Assembly (NCBI GenBank): GCA_023266355.1
Contig: JAHFQM010000003.1
Coordinates: 186,001 to 250,000, forward strand
Direction: 5' to 3'
DNA from: Aquabacterium sp.
GTDB taxonomy: Bacteria; Pseudomonadota; Gammaproteobacteria; Burkholderiales; Burkholderiaceae_C
DNA length: 64,000 nt
Below the pieces are notes generated by a model that worked only from the letters and a program-made list of their open reading frames with translations, ran no database searches and had not been told where the DNA came from. Positions within the stretch are counted from its first letter, which is position 1; each line of letters begins with the position of its first letter. This document shows, in pieces, positions 8,701 to 15,990 of this stretch. The position numbers and the translations under genes are program-made.

Positions 8701-9054
8701 GCGGACTTCGGTGACGATGCCGCTGCGCAGGACGTGGCCGCCATCGGCCAATTGGGTGCGCAGGGTCAGGGCCTGGCCGCACAGCTGCTTGAGCGGCACG
8801 TGGGCATCGAGCATCAAGACCTGCAGCGTCAGGTGGAAGGGCTCGGACACCGCCTCGTGCAGCTCGAAGCGCTCCAGCAGGAGGTCGCCGGCGCGCACGG
8901 GCACCTGGGCCTTCGCCGGCTGGGCGCCCGCCGTGTCAGCGCCCGGCGGCGTGGCAAGGGTGTGCAGCCGGCTGCCTTGCGTCCACATGGACAACAAGCG
9001 CTCCGCCATCGCGCCAATCTCGCCGATCTCGTCGATCTGGCTTGGCAATTCCAT
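5767..9054 (-). CDS. vgrG: Type VI secretion spike protein VgrG (TssI) with long C-terminal extension
   Basis: 1095 residues, starting at the ATG at 9054. The N-terminal third carries gp27-like features (LLLERFELHEAVSEPFHLTLQVL, then WRVEESDGAPAGHGLVFFV). The central part has the gp5/OB-fold spike base (DAMGRVRVRFHWQGG, RIGQEVLVGFLGNDIDRPVV). The C-terminal region is a DUF2345-type extension (LTLIAAQGAIDLQAQNG, VVLATSGGAGITLEGGQ) ending in a short beta-rich tail with TTDAQGRLP. VgrG trimers cap the Hcp tube and carry effectors. It heads the lipase/immunity cluster, so the lipase is its likely cargo, recruited through the C-terminal part. No tss genes occur in the window; this is an orphan vgrG island served by apparatus genes elsewhere. 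Confidence 0.92.
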   Translation of the reverse strand: MELPSQIDEIGEIGAMAERLLSMWTQGSRLHTLATPPGADTAGAQPAKAQVPVRAGDLLLERFELHEAVSEPFHLTLQVLMLDAHVPLKQLCGQALTLRTQLADGGHVLRSGIVTEVRALHADGGFARKALTVQPWVALLAHTLNSRIWQDRSLIDIVDDVLSQHPDLAVWRWDEGVAEHVAQGLFARNGGQRAYCVQHRESDLDFLQRLMAEEGVAWRVEESDGAPAGHGLVFFVHSQAQPQDPTSAGGWGAGIGLAGAGIRFHASPGQDSQASQDSIHALGHERRLGPTAHTVLGWDRKAHAAIAAEVPSRPDWGPEGDQGVAQLTPWLAQYDPTSGYLFGTPDEARFAATLLQQAEEARTLRWMGRGNVRTLRAGTWVAVATDGGLFGGVSGAHGDIPELFVTRVHVIGVNTLPKAARGDHADPKDHSDHIAFADAANDTDAGAHSSELQPLAARTGHACAFEAAPRAQPWRPALQDGTGQRLRPRPTAAGPQTAIVVGPQGRLSPTGADDIHTDAMGRVRVRFHWQGGWQSELPKGAEALDSCWLRVQQRLAGAAMGHQFIPRIGQEVLVGFLGNDIDRPVVIASLYNGQGESGIAPTPGGLTPDGADAGGAPGAAGAAEVSAALTQSSDHTPASQMNLIGEGAGGHSPAWHGAAPGAATEGNPGQANAAALSGIKSQAFGGSGHNQLVLDDTPQQLRARLHTTQAQTWLEMGHLLHQADNHRGSLRGQGLELRTDAWGGLRAARGLLLSTYSLRQAGGSGLGISPEPAGDNAAGIALARQMQQLTQAFHQAASTHQTVGLASGVQASSDLALSLRGSVSTRSLNDAVQDAQARNMAAQSTAAGASSGDATVPHLAAPHIALVGQAGVGLTAGQDVHLSSQGATTVASGQDSHWAVGGQARVHTGQAIGVLAGAMQPGGADASGQSAAGKGLTLIAAQGAIDLQAQNGPAQVAAQQTLEIKTAQGVVHVAAAKRVVLATSGGAGITLEGGQLTVQCPGKITVRAGSKSMVGPGTLAQAMNAMPGPSRFDDAYVVRNPKTGDPMPYMLVDVTRADSTVLRLTTDAQGRLPMQKSQLMETLALRVLGKRTPRS

Positions 9055-9188
9055 CGGTCCCTGAACTGTGTTTTTGGTGTGGGCCGAGTTTAGGAGCAGC
9101 CCATGCGGCGGCATCTCCCCCTTTCGGGGCGTATGTGCAACGAAGTGCAACGCCCGCTGCGGCCGCACAGGCCTGGGCAGCCGCAGGC

Positions 9189-10091
9189 TCAGGTTTGGCG
9201 GGCGCGCGCCAGGATGAAGTCCACGAAGGTGGACGCCGCCCGGGTGGGGTGGCGGTTGGGCATGTAGAGCATGACCATGCGCGTGCCGAAGATGCTGAGC
9301 TTCCAGTCGTCCAGCGCAGTCAGCACCTCGCCGCTGTCGATGAGGGACTGCACCACGTAGTCGGGCACCAGGCCCACGCCGACGCCGGCCTCGATGGCCT
9401 GGCGCAGGAAGTGGAAGTTCTCCGACGTCAGCGTGGGCGACAGCGGCACCTCGTGGCGCTCGCCGTGCAGGTAGGCGGCCAGGCGCAACTGGCGTCCCAC
9501 CACGGCGGAGGTGATGAGCGGCACCGTGCACAGGTCTTCAAGCTGGGTCGGCATGCCGTGGGCCTCGGCGTAGGCGCGCGAGGCGCAGGCCACGTAGCGC
9601 ACCGGGCCCATGTCGCGGGCCACGAGCTGGTCGGGCGGCTCGGACATCACGCGCACGGCGATGTCAACCTCGTCGCGCATCAGGTCGACGACGCGGTTCT
9701 CGAAGACGACGTCCAGCACGATGCCGGGGTGGGTGCGCTTGAAGTCGATCAGCCAGGGTGCCATCACCAACTGGCCATAGCCGCTGGGGATGCTCAGGCG
9801 CACGCGGCCTTGCAAGGTCTGGCCCAGGGTGGAGACGGTGTCGCGCGCGGCGGCGAGTTCGTCGCGGATCTTGCGGCCGTGCTCGTAGAGCTGCAGGCCG
9901 ACCTCGGTGGGCGCGATGCGGCGGGTGCTGCGGCGCACCAGCTGCTGGCCGAGGTTGCGCTCGAACTGGTTGAGGTGGTAGCTGACGTTGGCGCGGCTGG
10001 TTTTCAGGCGGCGCGCGGCTTCGCTGAGCGAGCCGGCGTCCAGGATGTCAACGAGCAGGGTCAGGGCGTGGAGGTCCATGGGGGCAGACAT
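9189..10091 (-). CDS. LysR-type transcriptional regulator of the dicarboxylate operon
   Basis: 300 residues from the ATG at 10091 (GAGG just upstream); starting further upstream would place the operator inside the gene. The N-terminal winged helix-turn-helix reads AGSLSEAARRLKTSRANVSYHLNQFERNLG, followed by the periplasmic-binding-like effector domain (GRVRLSIPSGYGQLV, ENFHFLRQAIEAGVGVGLVPDYVV). The gene diverges from the catabolic operon across an 84-bp gap holding an inverted repeat with LysR half-site geometry. The usual arrangement is autoregulation and inducer-dependent activation of the divergent genes; a dicarboxylate or its CoA ester as inducer is inference. Confidence 0.88.
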   Translation of the reverse strand: MSAPMDLHALTLLVDILDAGSLSEAARRLKTSRANVSYHLNQFERNLGQQLVRRSTRRIAPTEVGLQLYEHGRKIRDELAAARDTVSTLGQTLQGRVRLSIPSGYGQLVMAPWLIDFKRTHPGIVLDVVFENRVVDLMRDEVDIAVRVMSEPPDQLVARDMGPVRYVACASRAYAEAHGMPTQLEDLCTVPLITSAVVGRQLRLAAYLHGERHEVPLSPTLTSENFHFLRQAIEAGVGVGLVPDYVVQSLIDSGEVLTALDDWKLSIFGTRMVMLYMPNRHPTRAASTFVDFILARARQT

Positions 10092-10099
10092 GGCCTCAT

Positions 10100-10148
10100 T
10101 GTCAAATTTCCTTTGACAGCCTGTCAATGCTTACGCGGATTGTCAAAA
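10100..10148. promoter_or_regulatory. Divergent promoter region with TGTCAAA/TTTGACA operator
   Basis: A perfect inverted repeat TGTCAAA-N5-TTTGACA occupies 10100-10118, followed by further TGTCAA half-sites at 10122-10127 and 10141-10146. Three to four half-sites in 49 bp between divergent lysR and beta-oxidation genes fit a LysR recognition plus activation site. The assignment rests on symmetry and position; no -10/-35 pair is convincing. Confidence 0.65.
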
Positions 10149-10175
10149 GCGCTTCACCCTCGAACAATCGCAGGC

Positions 10176-12302
10176 ATGGATGCCCAACCCACTGCCCCCG
10201 AGCCCGCCGCCGTTCACCTGAGCGTGCGCGACCACATCGCCTTCATCGCGGTGGACCACCCGCCCGTCAACGCCCTGAGCACCGCGGTGCGCCGTGGCTT
10301 GATGGAGGCCATCGCCCAGGCCGACGCCGATGCGGACGTGCACGCGGTGCTCGTCCACGGTCGGGGCAAGGCCTTCATCGCGGGGGCGGACATCCGTGAA
10401 TTCGGGCTGCCGCCGCAAGCGCCTTCGTTGCCGGACGTGTGCCTGCGCATCGAGGCCTGCGGCAAGCCGGTGGTGGCCGCCATCCACGGCCCGGCGCTGG
10501 GCGGTGGCCTGGAGGTGGCGCTGTCGGCGCATTACCGCGTGGCGGGGCCGTCGGCCAAGCTGGGCCTGCCGGAAGTGCTGCTCGGCTTGCTGCCCGGTGC
10601 GGGCGGCACCCAGCGTGCGCCGCGCCTGATCGGCGCCGAGGCCGCGCTGGACCTGATGCTCAGCGGCCACCATGTGGGCGCGGCAGAAGCCCTGCGCCTG
10701 GGCCTGATCGACCGCGTGGCCACCAGCGACGACGTCCTCACCGAGGGCGAAGCCTTCGTGCGCCACGTGCTGGCCGAGCAGATGCCAGTGCGCCGCACGG
10801 GTGCGCTGAGCGGTGCGCTGGCCGACCGCGCCGCCGCACAAGCCGCCATCGACGCGGCCCGTGCCGAGGCCAGCAAGAAGCGTGGCCTGTTCTCGCCCTT
10901 GAAAATCGTGGAGGCCGTGCAAGCCGCACTGGACCTGCCCCTCGCGCAAGGCCTGGCCGTCGAGCGCGCGCTGTTCGAGCAATGCCTGGCCAGCCCGCAG
11001 CGCGCCGGCCTCGTCCACGCCTTCTTTGCCGAGCGCGAGGTCGCCAAGGTGCCCGAGGCGCGCCAGGCGCAGCCACGCCGCATCGCCTCGGCGGGCGTGG
11101 TGGGTGGCGGCACCATGGGCGCGGGCATCGCGGTGTCGCTGTTGGATGCGGGCCTGCCGGTGGTGATGGTCGAGCGCGATGACGCCGCCGTGGCCCTGGG
11201 CCGCAGCCGCGTCGAGAAGGTCTACGACGGCCACGTGGCCAAGGGCCGCCTGACGCCCGAAGGCAAGGCCGCCGTGATGGCGCGCTTGCAAGGCGCGACC
11301 GATTACGCCACGTTCCAGGACGTGGACCTGGTCATCGAAGCGGTGTTCGAGGACATGGCCGTCAAGCACGCGGTGTTCGCCGAGCTGGACCGCCACTGCA
11401 AGCCCGGCGCCGTGCTGGCCACCAACACGTCCTACCTGGACATCGACGCCATCGCGCAAGCCACCTCGCGCCCGCAGGACGTCATCGGCCTGCACTTCTT
11501 CTCGCCGGCCCACATCATGAAGCTGCTGGAGATCGTGGTGCCCGCGCAGGTCAGTGCCGACGTGGTCGCCACGGCCTTCGCGCTGGCCACCCGGCTCAAG
11601 AAGGTGCCGGTGCGCGCCGGCGTGTGCGATGGCTTCATCGGCAACCGCATCCTGGCGGTCTACCGCACGGCGGCCGACCACCTGATGGAAGACGGCGCCT
11701 CGCCTTACGCGATCGACGCCATGGTGCGCGCCTTCGGCTTCCCCATGGGCCCGTACGAGATGAGCGACCTGGCCGGTGGCGACATCGGCTGGGCCACGCG
11801 CAAGCGCCGTGCGGCGACGCGCGATCCCAAGGCCCGCTATGTCCACATCGCCGACCAGCTCTGCGAACGCGGCTGGTTCGGCCAGAAAACAGGCCGTGGC
11901 TGGTACGTGTACGAAGCCGGTTCGCGCAACGGCCAACCCGACCCCGAGGTCGAGGCCATCGTGGCCGAGGCACGCGCCCAAGCCGGCGTCACGCCGCGCC
12001 ACTTCACGCCCGAAGAGATGCAGCGCCGCTACGTGGCCGCCATGGTCAACGAAGGTGCCAAGGTCGTCGAAGAGGGCATCGCCTTGCGCCCGCTCGATGT
12101 CGATGTCACGCTGGTGCACGGCTACGGTTTCCCGCGCTGGCGCGGCGGCCCGATGAAGCACGCCGACATCGTGGGCCTGGGCCAGATCCTGGCCGACATC
12201 CGCGCCTTCGCGCAGGAAGACCCGCTGTTCTGGCAACCGTCCGCGCTGCTGGTGAAGCTGGTGGCCGAAGGCCGCACCTTCGACAGCCTGAACAAGATCT
12301 GA
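10176..12302 (+). CDS. pimF: Bifunctional enoyl-CoA hydratase/3-hydroxyacyl-CoA dehydrogenase
   Basis: 708 residues. The N-terminal crotonase domain (about 10-190) has the acyl-CoA oxyanion pocket GKAFIAGADIREF and the catalytic-Glu helix GLPEVLLGLLPGAGGTQ. The NAD-binding domain starts near residue 306 with GVVGGGTMGAGIA. The dehydrogenase core has LHFFSPAHIMKLLEIV with its catalytic His near 440, then two C-terminal 3HCDH domains. It hydrates the 2,3-enoyl-CoA and oxidises the resulting 3-hydroxyacyl-CoA. It is the first gene of a tightly spaced operon whose gene set matches pimFABCDE of dicarboxylate degraders; the symbol is given on that context, and a generic FadB-like role cannot be excluded. 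Confidence 0.85.
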   Translation: MDAQPTAPEPAAVHLSVRDHIAFIAVDHPPVNALSTAVRRGLMEAIAQADADADVHAVLVHGRGKAFIAGADIREFGLPPQAPSLPDVCLRIEACGKPVVAAIHGPALGGGLEVALSAHYRVAGPSAKLGLPEVLLGLLPGAGGTQRAPRLIGAEAALDLMLSGHHVGAAEALRLGLIDRVATSDDVLTEGEAFVRHVLAEQMPVRRTGALSGALADRAAAQAAIDAARAEASKKRGLFSPLKIVEAVQAALDLPLAQGLAVERALFEQCLASPQRAGLVHAFFAEREVAKVPEARQAQPRRIASAGVVGGGTMGAGIAVSLLDAGLPVVMVERDDAAVALGRSRVEKVYDGHVAKGRLTPEGKAAVMARLQGATDYATFQDVDLVIEAVFEDMAVKHAVFAELDRHCKPGAVLATNTSYLDIDAIAQATSRPQDVIGLHFFSPAHIMKLLEIVVPAQVSADVVATAFALATRLKKVPVRAGVCDGFIGNRILAVYRTAADHLMEDGASPYAIDAMVRAFGFPMGPYEMSDLAGGDIGWATRKRRAATRDPKARYVHIADQLCERGWFGQKTGRGWYVYEAGSRNGQPDPEVEAIVAEARAQAGVTPRHFTPEEMQRRYVAAMVNEGAKVVEEGIALRPLDVDVTLVHGYGFPRWRGGPMKHADIVGLGQILADIRAFAQEDPLFWQPSALLVKLVAEGRTFDSLNKI

Positions 12303-12339
12303 CACCCCCTGCCGACGCCCCCCCTGAGGAAGACACCCC

Positions 12340-13557
12340 ATGACCCCACACCCGCACCACGCCCGCGAAGCCGTCATCGTCTCCACGGCGCGCACACCGC
12401 TGACCAAGTCGCACCGCGGTGAGCTCAACATCACGCCCGGCGCCACGCTGGCCTCCTTCGCGGTGAAGGCGGCCGTGCAGCGCGCCGGCATCGACCCCGG
12501 CCTGATCGAAGACTGCATCCTGGGCTGCGGCTACCCCGAGGGCACGACGGGGCGCAACATCGGTCGCCAGGCGGTGATCCGCTCCGAGCTGCCGCTGAGC
12601 ATCGCGGGCACCACGGTCAACCGCTTCTGCGCCTCGGGCCTGCAAGCGATTGCCATCGCAGCCAGCCGCATCGTGGTCGATGGCGCGCCCGCCATGATCG
12701 CCGGTGGCGTCGAGAGCATCTCGGGCATCCGCACGCGGGAAGACGGTGACAGCGGCATCGACCCCTGGATCGCCGAGCACAAGCCGGCGCTCTACATGGC
12801 CATGATCGAAACGGCCGACATCGTGGCCCAGCGCTACGGCATCGGCCGCGAAGCCCAGGACCGCTTCTCGGTGGAGAGCCAGCGCAAGACGGCCGAAGCA
12901 CAAGCCGCCGGCCGCTACCAGGACGAGATCGTGCCCATCACGACCACGATGGCCGTGGTGAACAAGGACACGAAGGAAGTGACCCACCAGGAGGCCACGG
13001 TCGGCCACGACACCTGCAACCGCGCCGGCACGACCTATGACTCGCTGGCCAAGCTGGCGCCGGTGCGCGGCGAAGGCCAGTTCATCACCGCGGGCAACGC
13101 CTCGCAACTCAGCGATGGCGCCTCGGCCTGCGTGCTGATGGAGCGCCGCGAGGCCGAGCGCCTGGGCCTGCAGCCGCTGGGCGCTTTCCGCGGCATGGCC
13201 CTGGCCGGCTGCGAGCCCGACGAGATGGGCATCGGCCCGGTGTTCGCGGTGCCGAAGCTGCTGGCGCGCCACGGCCTGAAGGTCGAAGACATCGACCTGT
13301 GGGAACTCAACGAGGCCTTCGCCTCGCAATCGATTTATTGCCAGCAGCGCTTGGGCATCCCCGACGAGCGCCTGAACGTCAATGGCGGCGCCATCTCGAT
13401 CGGCCACCCGTTTGGCATGACGGGCGCGCGCCTGGTCGGCACGGTGCTGCTGGAAGGCCGCCGCCGCAAGGCGCAGAACCCGAACGTCAAGTGGGCCGTG
13501 GTGACCATGTGCATCGCCGGCGGCATGGGCGCGGCCGGCCTGTTCGAAATCTTCTGA
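12340..13557 (+). CDS. pimB: Acetyl-CoA acyltransferase (thiolase II type)
   Basis: 405 residues, a standard thiolase length. The acyl-accepting cysteine is Cys97 in [12 protein letters not shown]; His356 lies in [13 protein letters not shown] and the proton-transfer Cys391 in [15 protein letters not shown] at the C-terminus. It cleaves the 3-oxoacyl-CoA made by the preceding enzyme, releasing acetyl-CoA and a chain two carbons shorter. The gene follows the hydratase/dehydrogenase by 37 bp and has AGGAAG before its ATG. In this operon the expected product would be glutaryl-CoA if the substrate is pimeloyl-CoA; chain-length specificity is inferred. Confidence 0.88.
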   Translation: MTPHPHHAREAVIVSTARTPLTKSHRGELNITPGATLASFAVKAAVQRAGIDPGLIEDCILGCGYPEGTTGRNIGRQAVIRSELPLSIAGTTVNRFCASGLQAIAIAASRIVVDGAPAMIAGGVESISGIRTREDGDSGIDPWIAEHKPALYMAMIETADIVAQRYGIGREAQDRFSVESQRKTAEAQAAGRYQDEIVPITTTMAVVNKDTKEVTHQEATVGHDTCNRAGTTYDSLAKLAPVRGEGQFITAGNASQLSDGASACVLMERREAERLGLQPLGAFRGMALAGCEPDEMGIGPVFAVPKLLARHGLKVEDIDLWELNEAFASQSIYCQQRLGIPDERLNVNGGAISIGHPFGMTGARLVGTVLLEGRRRKAQNPNVKWAVVTMCIAGGMGAAGLFEIF

Positions 13558-13594
13558 GCCACGCTGCTCAACCACATCTGCCAAGGACACCGCC

Positions 13595-14785
13595 ATGGAC
13601 CTGAGTTTCACGCCTGAAGAACAGGCTTTCCGCGACGAGGTGCAGGCCTTTCTGCGCGACAAGGTGCCCGCCCACCTCAGCGACAAGGTGCGCGCCGGCG
13701 AACACCTGGGCAAAGCCGACCACGAACAGTGGCACGCCATCCTCAACGCCCAGGGCTGGCTGGCCAACCACTGGCCCAAGCAGTGGGGCGGCACCGGCTG
13801 GAGCGCCGTGCAGAAGTTCATCTTCGAGCACGAATGCGCCCTGGCCTACTGCCCGCGCACCGTGCCTTTTGGCGTGAACATGCTGGGCCCCGTGCTCATC
13901 AAGTACGGCAGCGAAGCGCAGAAGGCGCACTGGCTGCCGCGCATCCTCGATGGCAGCGACTGGTGGTGCCAGGGCTACTCCGAACCCGGCGCGGGCTCGG
14001 ACCTGGCCGCCGTGAAAACCTCCGCGGTCAAAGACGCCAGCGGCCAGTTCTATGTGGTCAATGGCCAGAAGACCTGGACCACGCTGGGCCACCACGCCAA
14101 CATGATCTTCTGCCTGGTGCGCACCGACCGCGACGCCAAGAAGCAAGAAGGCATCAGCTTCCTGCTGATCGACATGGCCACGCCCGGCGTGGAGGTCCGC
14201 CCGATCATCACGCTGGACGGCGAGCACGAGGTCAACGAAGTCTTCTTCACCGACGTGAAGGTGCCGGTGGCCAACCTGGTGGGCGAGGAGCACAGGGGCT
14301 GGACCTGCGCCAAGTACCTGCTGACCTACGAGCGCACCAACATCGCGGGCGTGGGCTTCTCGGTGGCCGCCATGGCGCGCCTGAAGGACGTGGCCCAGCG
14401 CGTGATGAAGCACGGCAAGCCGCTGGCGCAAGACCCGCTGTTCGCCGCCCGCATGGCCCAGGTCGAGATCGAGCTGGAGAACATGAAGACCACCAACCTG
14501 CGCGTGATCGCGGCGGTGGCCGGCGGTGGCGCGCCGGGCGCGGAAAGCTCCATGCTGAAGATCAAGGGCACCGAGATCCGCCAGGAGCTCAACGCCCTGC
14601 TGCGCCGCGCCATGGGCCCGCACGCCCGGGCGCTGGTGGGCCCCGGCGTGGACAGCCCGCTGGGCGCCGAGCCCGAGGTGCACCACGCCACCGCGCAGTA
14701 CTTCAACAACCGCAAGCTGTCGATCTTCGGCGGCTCCAACGAGGTCCAGAAAAACATCATCTCCAAGATGATCCTGGGACTGTGA
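13595..14785 (+). CDS. pimC: Acyl-CoA dehydrogenase, PimC-like (pimeloyl-CoA dehydrogenase large subunit)
   Basis: 396-residue flavoprotein with the three ACAD regions: N-terminal helical (MDLSFTPEEQAFRDEVQAFL), middle beta domain with FAD/substrate motif WWCQGYSEPGAGSDLA and WTTLGHHANMIFCLVRTD, and C-terminal helices ending KLSIFGGSNEVQKNIISK. It introduces the 2,3 double bond in an acyl-CoA and passes electrons to ETF. It is paired with a second, more divergent ACAD 10 bp downstream, the arrangement known for the two pimeloyl-CoA dehydrogenase subunits. The ACAD call is secure; the pimeloyl assignment rests on pairing and operon content. Confidence 0.82.
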   Translation: MDLSFTPEEQAFRDEVQAFLRDKVPAHLSDKVRAGEHLGKADHEQWHAILNAQGWLANHWPKQWGGTGWSAVQKFIFEHECALAYCPRTVPFGVNMLGPVLIKYGSEAQKAHWLPRILDGSDWWCQGYSEPGAGSDLAAVKTSAVKDASGQFYVVNGQKTWTTLGHHANMIFCLVRTDRDAKKQEGISFLLIDMATPGVEVRPIITLDGEHEVNEVFFTDVKVPVANLVGEEHRGWTCAKYLLTYERTNIAGVGFSVAAMARLKDVAQRVMKHGKPLAQDPLFAARMAQVEIELENMKTTNLRVIAAVAGGGAPGAESSMLKIKGTEIRQELNALLRRAMGPHARALVGPGVDSPLGAEPEVHHATAQYFNNRKLSIFGGSNEVQKNIISKMILGL

Positions 14786-14795
14786 GGACCACGCC

Positions 14796-15977
14796 ATGAA
14801 TTTCACCCACACCGAAGACCGCCGCATGCTGGCCGACACCCTGGGCCGCTACGTGGCCGAGCAGGTCGGCTTCGAGGCCCGCATGGCCGCGGCCGCATCG
14901 CCCGAAGGCTTCAGCCGCGCACGCTGGGCGGCCTTGGCCGAACTCGGGGCCGTTGGCGCCCTGTTCACCGAGGCCGATGGCGGCTATGGCGGCGCCGGCT
15001 TCGACATCGCCGTGGTGTTCGAGGCCCTGGGCGCCGGCCTGGTGCTGGAGCCCTTCCTGCCCGCGCTGATGGCCGGCAGCGCGCTGGCGCATGCAGGCAG
15101 CCACGGACAAAAGACGCTGCTGGCGCCCCTGATGGCCGGCGAGCACGTGGCCACGCTGGCCCACGAAGAACCCGGCAGCTTCCACGAACTGCAGCATGTG
15201 GCCACACGGGCCGAGCGCCATGGCGATGGCTGGGTGCTGCAAGGCCACAAAACCGCCGTGCCGCTGGGCGACCAGGCCGACTGGCTGCTGGTGTCCGCGC
15301 GCACCGCGGGCGCCACCACCGCCGCCCAGGGCATCTCGCTCTTCGTGGTGCCGGCCGATGCCCCAGGCCTCGTGCGCCGCGGCCTGCCCACCCACGATGG
15401 CGGCCGCGTGGCCGACGTGATGTTCAACCAGCTGCGCCTGCCGGCCTCGGCCCTGCTGGGCGGCGAAGCGCACGCGGGCGAAGGCCTGGCGACGCTGGAA
15501 CACGCCGTGGGCCGCGGCCTGCTGGCGCTGTGTGCCGAAAGCCTGGGCGCCATGGAAGTGGCCAAGCGCATGACCATCGAGTACCTGCAGACGCGCAAGC
15601 AGTTCGGCGTGCCGATTGGCAGCTTCCAGGCCCTGCAACACCGCATGGCCACCGTGCTGCTGGAGATCGAACAGGCGCGCTCGGCCGTCATCAACGCAGC
15701 CGCCGCGCTGGACGGCAGCGAGCGCATCGCCCGCGAACGCGCGTTGTCGGCGGCCAAGGTCAGCATCGGGCGCATCGGCACGCTGGTGGCCGAAGAAGCC
15801 ATCCAGCTGCACGGCGGCATCGGCATGACCTGGGAGCTGCCGCTGTCGCACTATGCCAAGCGCCTGGTGCTCATCGATGCCCAGCTGGGCGACGAGGACC
15901 ACCACCTGCAGCGCTTCATCGCGCTGGGTGCTGCCCTGGGTGCATCTGCGGGTGCCACGGCAAGCGCATCGGCGTAA
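14796..15977 (+). CDS. pimD: Acyl-CoA dehydrogenase, PimD-like (pimeloyl-CoA dehydrogenase small subunit)
   Basis: 393 residues, more divergent than its neighbour. The N-terminus MNFTHTEDRRMLADTLGRYV and the WAALAELGAVGALFTEADGG helix are typical of the partner subunit in paired ACADs. The flavin region has VLQGHKTAVPLGDQADWLLV, and the C-terminus includes YLQTRKQFGVPIGSFQALQHR and the LHGGIGMTWELPLSHY motif. It probably forms a heteromer with the upstream ACAD. The intergenic gap is only 10 bp upstream and 13 bp downstream, so all these genes lie on one transcript. Confidence 0.78.
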   Translation: MNFTHTEDRRMLADTLGRYVAEQVGFEARMAAAASPEGFSRARWAALAELGAVGALFTEADGGYGGAGFDIAVVFEALGAGLVLEPFLPALMAGSALAHAGSHGQKTLLAPLMAGEHVATLAHEEPGSFHELQHVATRAERHGDGWVLQGHKTAVPLGDQADWLLVSARTAGATTAAQGISLFVVPADAPGLVRRGLPTHDGGRVADVMFNQLRLPASALLGGEAHAGEGLATLEHAVGRGLLALCAESLGAMEVAKRMTIEYLQTRKQFGVPIGSFQALQHRMATVLLEIEQARSAVINAAAALDGSERIARERALSAAKVSIGRIGTLVAEEAIQLHGGIGMTWELPLSHYAKRLVLIDAQLGDEDHHLQRFIALGAALGASAGATASASA

Positions 15978-15990
15978 GCTCGCGCCCACG

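Noticed and set aside
10143..12518. A 791-codon minus-strand open frame opposite the hydratase/dehydrogenase gene
   Set aside because: Covers a clear bifunctional enzyme gene on the other strand, starts inside the thiolase gene and shows no protein family feature.
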